Source: Isoetes taiwanensis (lineage: Eukaryota; Streptophyta; Lycopodiopsida; Isoetales; Isoetaceae). Taken from it: 64,000 nt of DNA. How positions within the stretch are numbered: the stretch's first letter is position 1; each line of letters begins with the position of its first letter. The position numbers and the translations under genes were made by a program. The notes beneath the pieces were generated by a model, which was not told the origin of the DNA, did no database searches, and was given only the letters and a program-made list of their open reading frames with translations. The DNA lies in assembly GCA_021234155.1 (NCBI GenBank), contig JAJEKV010000008.1, forward strand, positions 1,817,521-1,881,520, read 5' to 3'. Positions 10,848 to 22,645 of this stretch are shown here, one piece after another.

Positions 10848-11776
10848 GATGTGCAGTGTTAGGGGATAGCTTGCTAGGCTGGACAGAGTTGCAGGAGGAG
10901 ACCATTGCCCCTAAAGTGCAACAAGTGTTGGATGAGTTTAAAGATGTATTTCCAGAGGAATGGACACAGTTGCCTCCTCATAGATTGGCAGATCATGAGA
11001 TCGAGCTCATTCCAGGAGCAGAGCCTACATCGACACCACCTTATAGATTTCACGCCTTAGAAATGGCAGAGTTGAAAAAGCAATTGGTTGGATTGCTGGA
11101 TCAAGGCTTTATAAGGCCCAGTCATATTCTAGTTTATTCTAGAACCCTGCAAGAACATGTGGAGCATGTGAGGCAGACTTTGAGTATTCTGAAAGAAGAG
11201 AAGTTGTATGGAAAAATGTCTAAATGCTCTTTTGCACGGCGTAAATTAGTATATTTGGGCCACGTAATTTTTGAAGATGGGGTGGCGCCAAATCCCGCCA
11301 AGATAGAAGTTGTGAAAGATTGGCCAGTGCTGCAGATCGTGAAGGAAGTAAGAGCTTTTTTGGGACTTGTAGGTTACTATCGCAAATTTGTCCCAAAAAT
11401 TTCCAAGATTGCTGCTCCTCTCATATCCTTGTTGAAGAAAGTGATTGATTTGGCTTGGATGGGTAATTGCCAAGAAAGATTCTAGGAATTGAAGGAAGTG
11501 TTTATTCGAGCTCCTATTTTGAAGATATTTGATATGGGCCAGTCCATTCAAGTGGTCACAGATGCCTCTGGAAAGGCTATTGGTGGAGCTTTGATGCAGA
11601 ATGGTAAGGTTTGTGCCTATACATCTCGTAAATTGTCGCCAGCGGAGCAAAATTATCCAGTACATGATTTGGAGATGTTGGCAATTATACATGCTTTGCG
11701 TGTATGGAGGCACTACCTATTAGATCATCATTTCTCATTGAAGACCGAGCATCAAAATCTGAATTTTTTTTTGTGA
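10835..11776 (+). pseudogene. Reverse transcriptase with catalytic core deleted, plus RNase H
   Basis: The frame starts with the usual connector (VFPEEWTQLPPHR ... HEIELIPGA) and the RT N-terminus up to GFIRPS, then jumps at about 11122 straight to HILVYSRTLQEHVEHV. In intact relatives roughly 100 residues lie between, including the YxDD catalytic box; here they are gone and the frame is kept. The thumb and connection follow (YLGHVIFEDGVAPNP, FLGLVGYYRKFV). After a stop at 11483 the RNase H region (VVTDASGKAIGGAL, YTSRKLSPAEQNYPVHDLEM) runs to 11776. RT activity is impossible. Confidence 0.75.
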
Positions 11777-11982
11777 AGCAGCCGCATTTGAATAATAGGC
11801 AGTGGAGGTGGATGCAATTGCGAGAAGAATACGATTTTTAGATTGAGTATCAGTCGGGCAAGGAGAATGTGATAGCAGATGCTTTGTCTCGTAGATCCTT
11901 TTTGACCTCTATTAGTATGCTCTAAGGTCAATGGGATGCTCATCTCATGGATATGGTGGCAAGAGACCCGTAATTTGGGCCG

Positions 11983-13218
11983 GTGGTTGCCAATATAAGA
12001 AAAGGGTCTACCGAGTTTCCACAATACTCGTTATCTAATGGAGTCTTGTATTATAACGGTCGGATGTGCATTCCAGATGATTTGGAGTTAAGGATGAGGC
12101 TCTTATATGAACTGCATGATAGTCCGTTAGCGGGACATCCCGGGGTGCACAAGACTCAAAGGAAGGTCAGACAAAATTTCTTTTGGCCAGGACAGAAGAA
12201 AATGGTTAAAGAGTATGTGGCAAAATGTTTAGCATGTCAGAAGGTCAAGTCCCAGGGGAGTTGCAACCATTGGAAGTTCCTTCATCCAAATAGGAATGCA
12301 TTGGCATGGACTTTATTGTAGATCTACCTCGAACGAGGGCAGGGTATAATGCCATTTATGGTGTGGTAGACAGATTGACTAAGCAAGCACATTTTATGCC
12401 AACAAAGACGACAGCTACAGCTATGGATATCTCCAAGTTATTTGTCAAGGAAATTTTTAGATTGCATGGTATACCACGTACCATTACCTCAGATCGACTC
12501 CAGGTTTATGAGTCATTTCTGGCAAGGATTGTTTCGGAATGTGGGAACTAAGCTAAATACTAGCACTGCATACCATCCCCAAACAGATGGGCAAGTGGAG
12601 CGAGTAAATCAGGTCTTGGAGGATATGTTAAGAATGTATATGTCGAGCCAGCCTAAGACGTGGGATTCCTATTTGCATTTGGCAGAGTTCGCATACAACA
12701 ATACGTACCAAGAATCTATTAGGATGAGTCCCTTTAAAACAAAGTATGGGAAAGAGTGCCGATGTCCGCTGAATTGGAGGGATTCCACTTGTAATGTGGA
12801 GATGGCCAATGAGGTGGCCCAGGATTTGGATGCACAATTGAAAAGACTTCGTCAGAATCTCGCAGTGGCTCAAAATAGGCAAAAACAGTATGCGAACAAA
12901 AGGCGTAAACCTTGGGAATTTGCAGAAGGCCAGTATGTATTTTTACAGATTAATTCCAAGCAAAGCTCATTGGCTGCGATACAGTTGGTTCCAAGATATG
13001 TAGAACCTTTTAAGATGTTGGAACGCATTGGCAAGGTAGCTTACAGGTTGGAGTTACCTTCGCATGTTAGGGTGCATAATGTGTTCCATATGAGCAACGT
13101 GAGGAAGTATGTCTTTGATTTATCGCATATGCTTGCCGACGATGATTTGGTAAGTAGGGATGAATTTTTATATCCCCGACCAGAGCGTATCTTGCAAACG
13201 GAGACACGCAAGCTTTGA
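11983..13218 (+). pseudogene. Integrase (zinc-binding and DDE core, frameshifted)
   Basis: The zinc-binding module HDSPLAGHPGVHKT ... CLACQKVK (HHCC) is at 11983-12321. The catalytic core begins with MDFIVDLPRTRAGYNAI at 12306 (first Asp), continues to IPRTITSDR (second Asp region), shifts frame near 12500-12550, and resumes with NTSTAYHPQTDGQVERVNQ, where the E belongs to the DDE triad. The C-terminal part (AYNNTYQESIRMSPF ... VHNVFHMSNVRKY) is intact to the stop at 13218. At least two frame changes break the polyprotein. Confidence 0.8.
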
Positions 13219-13221
13219 AGA

Positions 13222-13335
13222 CGGACAATCACAAGATTTTTGGTCCAATGGTCGGGTTGTCCAATTGAAGATGCAACGTGGGAGGATTCAACTCTTCGCC
13301 AATTTCCTGAGCTCGTCCATGAGGACATGGGTTAA
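13222..13335 (+). pseudogene. Integrase-fused chromodomain remnant
   Basis: After the integrase stop, a shifted frame reads RTITRFLVQWSG, then CPIEDATWEDSTLR and FPELVHED. The VQWSG...ATWE signature is the chromodomain found at the C-terminus of chromovirus integrases, where it guides insertion toward particular chromatin. It is separated from the integrase by one stop/frame change. Confidence 0.7.
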
Positions 13336-13341
13336 AGATTT

Positions 13342-13352
13342 GAAGGGGAGAA
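13342..13352 (+). promoter_or_regulatory. Polypurine tract
   Basis: GAAGGGGAGAA directly before TGTAACGAGCC, the first bases of the 3' LTR. Confidence 0.7.
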
Positions 13353-13932
13353 TGTAACGAGCCTGGTGGGTTAGCATACAATTGATGTAAGTAATTCAAT
13401 ACAATTTAGTATGATTACGAGGGACCATTAAACTAATATTGGAGTTGGAAAAATACATATATGGTATGTATATGATGTTTATACAGGAAGTCTATAAATA
13501 TTAAATTGTAGAGGAATTGAGGTTTTTGCTCTGAGGCAAACCTTCTGAGGAGGAGTTTCTATGAAGGAGATTTGGAGGATGAGCAGGACAATTGCAAAGA
13601 CAGCTTAACCAGGTGGGTGGTTTATAGCTTACACCTGGGATGCTAGAACGATTAGATGTGTTCTAATCCAAGAAATAGTTATGAGGCTAAAAGGATGTAA
13701 ATTGTAAGTAATATTTAATGGAAGAGGAGGTGAAGGATGGATGAGCCATCAGAGGCAAACCGAAGAATAAACCATGTAAAGGATGTGCAAGAGGATAAGG
13801 GTTTTGAGATTTCACAAATTAAAAGAATACTGTAACAAAGTATAACTGTGTTGAGGCCGAGATGGCAAGATTCGAAAGTGTTTTGCAGCAGGTCGAATTG
13901 GCCTGGGAAGTGGCCGAAATGGATTACTGACA
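13353..13932 (+). repeat. 3' LTR of the chromovirus
   Basis: Starts TGTAACGAGCC after the polypurine tract. The end is set provisionally at ...GATTACTGACA (13932), giving about 580 bp. A TATA-like TATAAATA lies at 13493-13500, consistent with the U3/R boundary. No partner LTR was found in the window, so the 3' end is a best guess. Confidence 0.55.
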
Positions 13933-14059
13933 TGATATAGTTTTAAGGACCAACAACCTAAGACAATTTAATAACATCATCCAACCATAATACAATTGTG
14001 TGTGTTAAACTCATCAATTTCTCAACCATTCAGAATCAATCTCCACTATATGATTATAT

Positions 14060-14395
14060 AAAAACCACAGATGATACTCTAAGGTGGTTGTGCTTTGGTG
14101 GCAGATTCTTCACAGATGCCCTCGTGTGAATGTGCTTGTCCACAGATTTGATCCTCGAGTGTCAGCATTCTGCCCATTGTACAGGCAAAGGGACGAGACT
14201 ATTGAGCATTGTTTCTTTTTATGTGATCATCTCCAGCCTGTTTAGTCTTGGCTGCTTTCTCTTTTTCATGTGACATTGGCAAGTCAGCAAGTGCTCCTGG
14301 CTATTTTTCCGGATACTTGAAATAAGTTGCAGAGCCAAGCATTTCATTTAGCTTTTTGTTTGTGGTCGCTCTTGTCTTTCTCTCTCTAGCACCTG
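14060..14395 (+). mobile_element. LINE family D fragment (zf-RVT)
   Basis: Nearly the same as 17190-17470. It encodes VLWWQILHRCPRVNVLVHR, then DETIEHCFFLCDHL, the zf-RVT pattern of plant L1-type ORF2, with one stop (TAG at about 14242) and a mutated first cysteine pair. The 3' end runs into CT-rich repeats, without the poly(A) seen in the 17.8-kb copy. Confidence 0.65.
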
Positions 14396-14427
14396 GGCCC
14401 TCTTTCTCTCTCTAATCCTCCTTCTCC

Positions 14428-14477
<50 letters not shown>

Positions 14478-14660
14478 GCCACCTATGGTCTCCCCTAACC
14501 TTGCACCACACTTTCTAGCTACTAGCCTTGCACCACACTTTCTAGCTACTTGGGCCCTCCTTCTCTCTCTAATCCTCCTTCTCCACCTTCTCTCTCTCTC
14601 TAGCCACCTTATGGTCTACCTAGCCTTGCACCACACTTTCTAGCTACCTAGGTGTCTCTC
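14386..14660. repeat. CT-rich satellite-like cluster
   Basis: A pure (CT)n run of about 45 bp (around 14430-14476) lies inside a block duplicated about 155 bp apart (GGGCCCTC..TTCTCTCTC..AATCCTCC). The word CCTTGCACCACACTTTCTAG occurs three times. Confidence 0.7.
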
Positions 14661-15719
14661 TAGAGCTTCACCACTTTCTCTCTCTGACCAAGGCGACTCA
14701 TGGCGCGCCAATAGCATGTGCCAACTTCTAGCTTACTCAAAATACGCAGGGTGAGTCGCCTTCTGCTTCAGAAGAGGCGGCACTACCACAACAAAATCTG
14801 CACCAAATCCGCCCGAAATTGGCATTAAGAGGTCGGAATCCAGGCCCAAAGGGCCGATTTGCTTGTCTGAGGGCCCAACCAGGCCCGAAATCAGGGAATC
14901 GAAGGCCTGAACCTTCTATCCGGGCTACTGGCCGTGACCCAAAAAAGGGTCGTTCCCTAAAGCTATTCAAATTGTTAATAATAGATTTGAATTGTTAGAA
15001 TTGTTAGCAATAGTGATGAGTATATCATGCATAAAATTACACCCTAGGACCTATTCACTGGAGGATGTTAGGATTGCCCTATAGAATTAGCTTATGAACT
15101 ACGGAGGCCAGGTCGGCGACTGCCAAGGCGAGATGCTGATGAATACTCTAGGTCAAACACTAAGTTACGTGATTACAAGGTAATTATGGAACCATTGTTG
15201 TCTTCATTAAACCATTAATAATAAGGAGCTTGGGTAAGGAGACGAAATATTAATAGATAGATAGATAGTAATTTTAATGAAATAGAAGGGAAATGTATCT
15301 TATATTTAACAACATTAATAATATAACGTAGAAGTCACGATCTTTCTTTATGGGAAGAAATGTAACATAACTTGCTGGGGTATGGCATAGAGCTGGGAAC
15401 ATTCTATAGTTGCAAAACTAGACTTAAATCTAGGGAAATCCATGATCAGGGTTCGTTAGTAAGGAACTAAGGGTAAAATTGAGAATGTTATGTGGTCATG
15501 GTTGGTATGCATGTTTGTATGTCATTACCCATATGAATGTTGGATATGTTAATGTGGCATGGTTATGGTCTCTTGTGATGCACATGTAAAAGAAAATGCA
15601 TAGGATTTGCATTTGAGCTATTTTGGCTTGGTATTACCATCATACATGATATTGTCTAGGAAATGTAGTTATGATGGCATTTAAAGAATGTGGAAATATT
15701 GCATAAGTGCATAATCGTC
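14661..15719. other. Unassigned sequence, probably retroelement-derived
   Basis: Includes a TA-rich stretch with a short (ATAG)n at about 15255. It leads into the LTR-like block at 15720 and may be part of the same LTR, but I could not prove a boundary. Confidence 0.3.
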
Positions 15720-16130
15720 GGGGCCGAAGTCCATGTGCGGTGGCTTGGACTTGCAGTTGTGTTTGTGCTTGACATCGGCATTGTTATCCTGGCTGGATTC
15801 TTTGTCGCGCTACATGGCAGAAGTAGTCCTCCAGTGCTGGACGCAGCGTGGATGGGTGTGTACACATGAAGCAAACCTCGCCCGTATTGGCTGCAGGGCC
15901 TGATCAGCCTAGGTGGCATGTTAGAACCAGAGTAGGCACTATATGCGGATGAGATTGCTAATGCATGGAACATGAGGTGTTATTGTGGTATATGTATGCA
16001 TACTAATCCGGGTTGGTTGGATGCGAGGGACCGTTGGTGGTAAGCTTGCATAGGTGCTATGTTATAAGTTGTTATCGTGAATAGTTCCTAGAATGCTCCA
16101 AACCCCTCTTAGTCTTTAGGACTAACCGCC
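15720..16130. repeat. LTR-like block, related to 37793-38362
   Basis: The plus strand here aligns with the minus strand of 37793-38362: GCGGTGGCTTGGACT, GCTACATGGC, GGGTGTGTACACATGA, CCTCGCCC and CTTAGTCTTTAKGACTAAC occur in the same order. The second copy has about 160 bp extra. Two diverged copies in opposite orientation without coding sequence suggest a shared long LTR. Confidence 0.5.
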
Positions 16131-17065
16131 AGTTGATGTAGCAAAATGGTCGACGGAGCCGAAAAGCAGAAGGTCAGCAGAGACCCGGGGTCGAGGCCCC
16201 GAATCTGATCGAGAGAGTTGGAGGCCGATTTCCCCGTGAGCGGAGTCCGGGCGTGAGGAGGTGCTAGATTTCCTTCAGGAGTTGGAGGACGACGCCATAG
16301 TGATACATGTGTCGAGATCGTCCAAAGTTCAGAAGAAGGCCATCCCTTCGGGATAGAAACCAGTGTGGGATCTACCCCCAATTTTGTGGAACCTTCTTTA
16401 GAAGGCAATGAAGTCCACCTATACGCAGATGAAGGGGATGACCTCCCATTGGATTCGGGGGATCAAGCGGCTATAGATGCCTTAATGAGTGAACCTTCTG
16501 ATGATAAGAGCTCTTGTATTGAAGACTTTTCTCATAACTAATAGTTATATTGATTGTGGATTTGACATTGTTGAAGGTTTTGAATGTATATACATGTACT
16601 ATGTGATTTGTCTTCATTACTTGTTGGATATCTAATGTAAATAAAGATTGGATTCTTTACCGTGTTATATGGTTTTACAAGTTGCATAAGATATTTAATT
16701 AGTCCAACCTCCCTTGTCAAGTGCTGGTAGCAATGCAATGAAACCAACATGATCCCAAGCTGCTTTGGAGAGGCTAGCTTGGCAAGCCCGTTACGCATCG
16801 TGAGTTGGAATATGCACTGGTTGAAAATTGTCTTGCAAGATTTTGTTTTGCCATGCAAAATAGGTTTCTATAAAAAAAGACCACCTAAAATAATTACACA
16901 TCTTTTTTACCATGCAAAATAATTCTCTAATAATAGGTCGACCTATTTCTGGCAATTTCCGTATGATACCATGGTGGTGGTTTCTTTGTTTCTTCCGTGA
17001 CCCCTGTTCTTTCAACAACAGCCTCTATAAGCTTTGGAAGCTGTGACTGGAAGTCATAACCAGGT
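16131..17065. other. Unassigned; possible retroelement body
   Basis: A plus-strand open stretch from about 16300 to TAA near 16540 is acidic (YADEGDDLPLDSGD) and follows a broken frame from ATG at 16148. It may be a gag-like remnant downstream of the LTR-like block, but no domain is recognisable. Confidence 0.25.
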
Positions 17066-17082
17066 AAAAAACTCAGATGATA
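17066..17082. repeat. Target-site duplication, left
   Basis: AAAAAACTCAGATGATA, identical over 17 bp to 17783-17799. Confidence 0.8.
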
Positions 17083-17782
17083 TAGGCTGCTTGTCAATAG
17101 TGATATCCTTCCGCCTTCCACTAGGTGGTCCCTTCAGCTTTCACCTCCTAATTGGAGACGTATGTGGACTTGGACTTGGGATAAATTACTCCATCCTAAG
17201 GTGGCGGTGCTTTGGTGGCAGATTCTTCACAGATGCCCTCGTGTGAACGTGCTTGTCCACAGATTTGATCCTCGAGTGTCGGCACTCTACCTTTATGCAA
17301 GCAAAGGGATGAGACCATTGAGCATTGTTTCTTTTTATGTGTTCATCTCCACCGTTTGGTCTTGGCTGCTTTCTCTTTTCATGTGACATTGACAAGCCGA
17401 AGAAGTGCTTCCGGCTATTTATCCGGATGCTTGGAATAAGTTATGGAGCCAAGCATTTCATTTAGCATCGGGATGGTTGTTGTGGTCCATCCGAAGCCTT
17501 AAGAAGACGTGTATCTTCGGGGTTTGAATATTCCTCCCTGCAGCTTGTCCTCCGGGCCTTTAAAGCTAGAATCGCTAAGGCATACCATTGTTCTTCGCTT
17601 GCTCCCGCCAAGCGATAGTTGATATTTGAGTCCTATCTGAGTGTGCTGTCTTATGCATAGGCTGGTGGTTCTACTCAGTGGATCATGATTATCCTCTGAG
17701 ACTTTATTCCCGCCTCTGCATTTGTATTTTGCTTTTGGCTTGGAGTTTCAATAAAGTTTGTCGTTCTTCAAAAAAAAAAAAA
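17083..17782 (+). mobile_element. LINE family D, 5'-truncated, with perfect TSD
   Basis: A 700-bp insertion between perfect 17-bp duplications, ending in AATAAAGTTTGTCGTTCTTC and poly(A). It encodes the tail of an L1-type ORF2: HPKVAVLWWQILHRCPRVNV, then a frame change, then TIEHCFFLC and the Trp-containing end region. The perfect TSD points to a fairly recent insertion, although the coding frame is already broken. Confidence 0.8.
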
Positions 17783-17799
17783 AAAAAACTCAGATGATA
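17783..17799. repeat. Target-site duplication, right
   Basis: AAAAAACTCAGATGATA after the poly(A) tail; partner of 17066-17082. Confidence 0.8.
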
Positions 17800-18350
17800 G
17801 CGGGAATTCCTGGGACTGTATTTTGTATTTGGTACACTTTGAAGAAGCATTAGTTAGCAAACAACACCCTTGGATTAGCCTTCTCTATCCAGTTGTTAAA
17901 TTGATAATCAGTATATGGTTAGTATAAGTTGTTTTTGTAAATGGTGCTTATCTAATAAGATTATGCTGGCTTAAACACCAAATCTTTAACTTAAATCTTA
18001 GTGAACACTATTCACTTGATATTGGATGAAACACTGTAGTAGGACCATCGAAACCTTTTATTCATCTTTTATATTTACATTATTTTGAAAGCTACACGAT
18101 GCCTCATGTTGCAGCAATCTACATCGTGGCCTGAAAAACCTGTCAACAATATTTTGTGTATCGGAATAGAACAAGTTTGGTTTCTAAGTTTATCTCCCAT
18201 CTTTCAATGCTTATCTACAACTGCATCCTTGCAACCAAGGTTTTCAAGTAAACCAAAACATCTAAAAGATATCAATATGGATCTTCACATAAATTGAGCG
18301 CCAACTGTGAGCGCCAACTGTGAGCGGGTGAGCGTGGTATTTCGTAGGGG

Positions 18351-19030
18351 ATGCCTCCAAAGAAGAAAGGATCAATTGATCCGTTTGAATATGAGGGAGA
18401 TTCAGCCAATATCATAGCAATAATGCAAGAACTAAAGGCGGAATTCCTGGGCCTGAAATCAGAAGTTGAAGGGATGCGTGGGATCTTAGATAGACTGGTG
18501 ACTCAGAACACTAGTTTGAAAGCACAGAATGAAGAAATTTCATTAAACATGCATAACCATCAACGGATTTTAGGGCACAGATTGAAGCACCAAGGAGCAA
18601 ATGAAGATACACCACGCTGAAATTTCCTCTGAGCAAAGGGATCAAGAGATCAGAGCAAAGAATCTGAAAATATCTGGTCTACATGAGACTGAAGGAGAAG
18701 ATGTTACAGAAACGGTAAGACAGTTTTTTTTCAGAAACTATGCATCTGAATGATCCACTGTATGTGTCTGCTAGACGATTGGGAAAATTAGGATACCATA
18801 CCCATCCTATCCTAGTGAAATTTCAATCCAGGGAAGCAAGGGATCGTGTACTTCATAACAGAAGTGCGCTTAAGGGTGAGAAGATTTGGCTAGATGTGGA
18901 CCTAACACCAAGCCAACTGGAATTTAGAAGAAAGGAATGGGCCAAAGTGAAGGAAGCAAGAGAATCAGGTTTTGTAGCTTACCTGGATCAGGGAGGCAAA
19001 TCCATTGTTACCAGCAGAAAACATAAATAG
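18351..19030 (+). pseudogene. LINE B ORF1 (coiled coil plus nucleic-acid-binding region)
   Basis: The first frame (MPPKKKGSIDPFEYEGD..., 18351-18620) has a heptad-like helix (IMQELKAEFLGLKSEVEGM) typical of ORF1 trimerisation segments. After a frame change it continues as EIRAKNLKISGLHETEGED. After a second change in a T-run near 18725 it continues as ARRLGKLGYHTHPILVKF, then LKGEKIWLDVDLTPSQLE. That matches the L1 ORF1-type RRM/CTD pattern (kNLxIxGlxE ... RLGK ... RPilVkF ... LKG..I...DLT). The protein would coat LINE RNA. Confidence 0.65.
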
Positions 19031-19042
19031 GAAACAGGGGCT

Positions 19043-20823
19043 TTGAGAGTCAGTCTATGGAATACACATGGACTAACTCAAGCGAAGATAGATGCTACTT
19101 TTCAGATATGGGAACACCAGGATTTGCTTTGTTTTACAGAAACATGGACACATCAATCACGTCTCCCGCCTGACATACCTGGTTTTGTGCTGGTTGGTCA
19201 AATATGGAATGAGAAAATAATAGGAGCAGGACGAGGCTTTGGGGGGATAGCAGTATATAAGCGAGCAGGTTCAATATATGAAATGCAAGTTTTGAAAAAT
19301 GATACAAATAACCAATATATGTGGTTGGAATTAAAAGGGAATAGGCAACAGTTGATTTTGGCTGTTTGTTACTTTGCTCCAGAAAACTCAAACATTTACA
19401 ACAGATCTGGGTTTGACAAGGAAAACCCATTTGGTAACCTGTGCTCCGATATTCTAGAATTCTCTTCTCGAGGAGAAATAGTCATAGTAGGAGATTTCAA
19501 TGGACGCACTGGCTGCAAACAAGCCAAAGTATTTGACGATCTTGCAAACATCTATTTAGATGAGACTGATGATCCCACATATCATAGAATTTCGGATGAT
19601 AATATGTCAAATGGAATGGGTGAGAAGCTGCTTGATCTATGCACAATATGTCAGCTGAGAATAATAAATGGCACAAGAGCTTTCCCAGCATCGGAAAAGT
19701 TTACTTACCAAAATCATGCAGGTGCCAGTGCAATCGACTATGTTATGGCAAAAAGAAAGGATCTTATATCAGATTTCTGTGTGGGTACCAAACTACCTGA
19801 GTCAGATCATGCACCCTTGCACGTAGTGTTTAAAATCCAAGTAAGCTCTAGAAAATCAGCTCCACGATTCTGTCCTAAGCTGAAAGTGAACTATGAACAT
19901 CACGAAAAATATGAAAGACACATTGAAAGGCTCCTGACAGCCGCCACATGGTCGGGAAAACTTGAAGAGGACGCAGTGCAATTCCAAAGAATAACATTTG
20001 CTGCAGCCAAAGACATTTTTGGGCTTTCTAAGAAACATATGCCAGGGAGGCCTTGCAACTCATGGTGGGATGAAGAATGCCATGAAGCTAGAAGAAAACT
20101 GCCACAGAATTGCATCTATAAACCAAAATGGTACAAACAAATTATCAGGGAAAAAAAGCGTGCCTATGGTGCACAAAGGCAAGCACAGTTATCTGAACAA
20201 TTCGCAAAACACCCAAAACGGTTTTGGGACATGCTGCAATGTAGATCTGAACAGGCTATATTGGATATAGATGCTTTGTCTAAATTAGTCAAAGCCTTAT
20301 ATGAAAAGGATGGCGCCAGTTGCATGCCATTAATAGCTCCCCAAACAGAACTTTTTGCAATATCAGAGGTCCGAGACTGCTTATCAAAGATCTCCAATAA
20401 TAAAGCGCATGATATGGATGGCCTCTGCGTGGAACTTTTTAAATGGGGTGGAGAGAAAACAATAGCTATTTTGACAGATTTGTTAAACAAAAGTCTCATG
20501 CTTGGGTTGCCAGACAATTGGAAAACAAATCGTGTTCATCCCATACATAAGGGCGGAGACAAAAAGATAGCAGCTAATTATAGGACCATTCGGTAAGGCA
20601 GCGTGTTTGCCAAAATTCTAGGAAGTCTCCTGGAAAACAAGCTGAGTTCATGGGCGAAACGCAATCATGCACGCTCTCCATGCCAGTCGGGTTCGAGGGG
20701 ATCATAATACACCATGTGCTAATCCTTAGAACTCTTATTGAGAATGCAAAAGCTCCAAATGCGACATTATACATAGCCTACATTGATTTTACAAAAGCAT
20801 TTGATACAGCCCCACGAAGAGAG
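19043..20823 (+). pseudogene. LINE B ORF2, N-terminal part: AP-like endonuclease and RT fingers
   Basis: The endonuclease shows all expected blocks: VSLWNTHG (Asn), LLCFTETWTH (catalytic Glu), RGFGGIAVYKR, EIVIVGDFNGR (Asp/Asn), AIDYVMA and PESDHAPLHV (Asp-His). It nicks target DNA for target-primed reverse transcription. RT begins with NNKAHDMDGLCVELFKW and NWKTNRVHPIHKGGDK, hits a stop at 20596 (TAA after YRTIR), and continues in other frames to LIENAKAPNATLYIAYIDFT (RT motif A, Asp present), where the nested LINE interrupts it. Confidence 0.8.
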
Positions 20824-20824
20824 C

Positions 20825-21460
20825 TTCGGTGGATCGTTTTCTCAAAAGATATGGGACGCAGATTACTTTGGCCCAAGTGAAAAACCGGTCATTATCATGC
20901 ACACATAAATCCCACTTTGGCACCAGGGCCCCAAGCTTATTTGCTTGCTTCATTGTCCGGGGAACAAGCTTGTAGCTATTGCATCAATTCGCCGCGGGTC
21001 CCACAGTCTGGATTGAGACAGTAGATGGGAGGCGTTTTGCAATTGCCGCGAAACTTAGCTAGACTATGTGCCGCTTGCCGCCATGTTATTATTGAAGATG
21101 AAAGCCATACTCTTCCGAGTTGCCCTTTTTTTTGAGATAGTCCGGAATCATTTTTCGACCTTAGCATTCCATTCCACGCTTCCACAACTTCTCAAAATGC
21201 ACCATCCATTGCCGTGCATGACTTGGCATTATACATACTTGAGGTTCTAGATAAACGTCTGCAATTACTGAGCCCTCAGTAGTCATTATCTAAGCTTGTC
21301 TAGTATCATCATTACTGCAAAGGTTTTTCCCTTGAAAACCTTTCGAGGCAGGGGTTTTTTAATCCTAGTAGTAATGATTGTACTAGCCCATTGTATGGGT
21401 CCCATGACCTATTGGTCTTCGTGGACGTTAAAAAAACTATTCTATTCTATTCTATTCTAG
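20825..21460 (+). mobile_element. Nested LINE A, 5'-truncated copy 2
   Basis: Between RT motif A of the host LINE (…KAFDTAPRREL) and its continuation (GVPKDIRA from about 21464) lies foreign sequence. It encodes a Cys-His LINE terminus in a broken frame (CRHVIIEDESHTLPSC-like at about 21080-21125). It then has the LINE A 3' UTR (CCTTTCGAGG hairpin, TCGTGGACGTTAAAAAAAC) and a (TATTC)n tail at 21438-21460. The exact 5' junction is uncertain by several bases. Confidence 0.7.
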
Positions 21461-21463
21461 GAG

Positions 21464-22540
21464 TTCCTAAAGACATCAGAGCGCCAGCATATCACAATTA
21501 TATGCCGAAGTATTAATCAAAGTTTCAGGAGAATGTGATACGCAAATCCAGAACACGATTGGGGTACGCCAAGGTTTCCCCTTGTCTCCGACCCTGTTTG
21601 GGCTCTTCATAGATGAATTGGATGAATGGCTTAGAGCCAGATCATTAGCAGGTACTCGCTTGGGGGCATATGTCATTCAGCTTCTGCTATATGCAGACGA
21701 TGTGGTATTGCTAGCAAGCAAACCAAACATATTACAGGATCACCTTAACAGCTTGGAGGCCTTTTGTGAAACTAAGAAGATGCGCGTGAACTTAGCTAAA
21801 TCAAAGATCATGATCTTTGGCACCCGAGACAGACCAGAGTTCACATACAAAGGGCGTGATTATGGAAATTGTTGAAAGCTACAAATATCTTGGATTAGAT
21901 ATTACCTCCAACTATAGCTGGAAAAAATTGGCGTAAGTCGAAGAGCATCCTGAGGGAAAGCCGCTTTACAAAGATGTCGGGCAAAATGCAACCGTGCTTC
22001 ACTCACACAATGGGGTTTGAAGAAGATCTTATTTAAAACTTTGGTTCAAACAGTAGCTTTGTATGGTGTCCCTATTTGGGGGCCTGGAATTTCACCACGC
22101 CATGATAAATTCGCACACATGATGGAAAACAAATCTGCTGGCATGGGCGGCAAAGTGGGGTGTGGATGAATCGAATTAGCCACAAGACAAAAAAGAGGCA
22201 AGAGTTTTGCTGGAAAGATTGGAAATAGATCATCTCTGGCTGATCCCGTAAACGATGCTACTTGCATCAAATAATATTAACCACATGGATCCCTAAAAAT
22301 GCCAAAAGTATCTATAGGCAGGCATACCAAAAATGCAAAGCCGGATGTTGGCAAGGTACAGAACAGGATCACATAAATTAGAGATTGAGACTGGACGATG
22401 GTTAAAGACTCCAGTTGAATCCCGGTTATGTAATATATGCAAGACAGGGGCAATTGAAGATGAACACCATGTTTTCATGCCATGCACCTTAATCGCCACA
22501 TCAGATCTAATTTTGGGATATATGTAACAGAACTGCACTC
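21464..22540 (+). pseudogene. LINE B ORF2, C-terminal part: RT palm/thumb and Cys-His end
   Basis: Resumes the host ORF2 with NTIGVRQGFPLSPTLFGLF (motif B) and QLLLYADDVVLLASK (motif C, YADD intact), then VNLAKSKIMIFGTRDRPEF. Frame changes follow at about 21870 and beyond; YKYLGLDITSNYSW and VALYGVPIWGPGIS-like segments can still be read. The C-terminus CNICKTGAIEDEHHVFMPC (22430-22490) is the terminal zinc-binding motif. It parallels the copy at 54.1-55.98 kb along its length. Confidence 0.75.
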
Positions 22541-22645
22541 ATTGTTCTCTTTACCAACATTGACATTAGGACCCTATATAAAAGCGGTGGATGCACACCA
22601 TTCATTATTACAAAAGTTGTAAAAAAGAAAGTTCATGTGCTCCAT

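Larger units (their letters stand above)
10150..13932 (+). mobile_element. Ty3/gypsy chromovirus, 5'-truncated and internally deleted
   Basis: Domains in order: RG-rich gag tail, aspartic protease, RT remnant, RNase H, integrase with zinc-binding and catalytic parts, chromodomain, polypurine tract, 3' LTR. Integrase downstream of RNase H makes it Ty3/gypsy, and the chromodomain makes it a chromovirus. No 5' LTR or intact gag exists upstream: the element begins beside a poly(T) run. Several stops and frameshifts separate the domains, so it is dead. Confidence 0.85.

Noticed and set aside
14430..14476. Promoter role for the CT-rich run
   Set aside because: Lies inside a duplicated satellite-like block with no gene downstream.
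19134..19430. Minus-strand ORFs inside the LINE endonuclease
   Set aside because: Antisense shadows; the plus strand has complete AP-endonuclease motifs.
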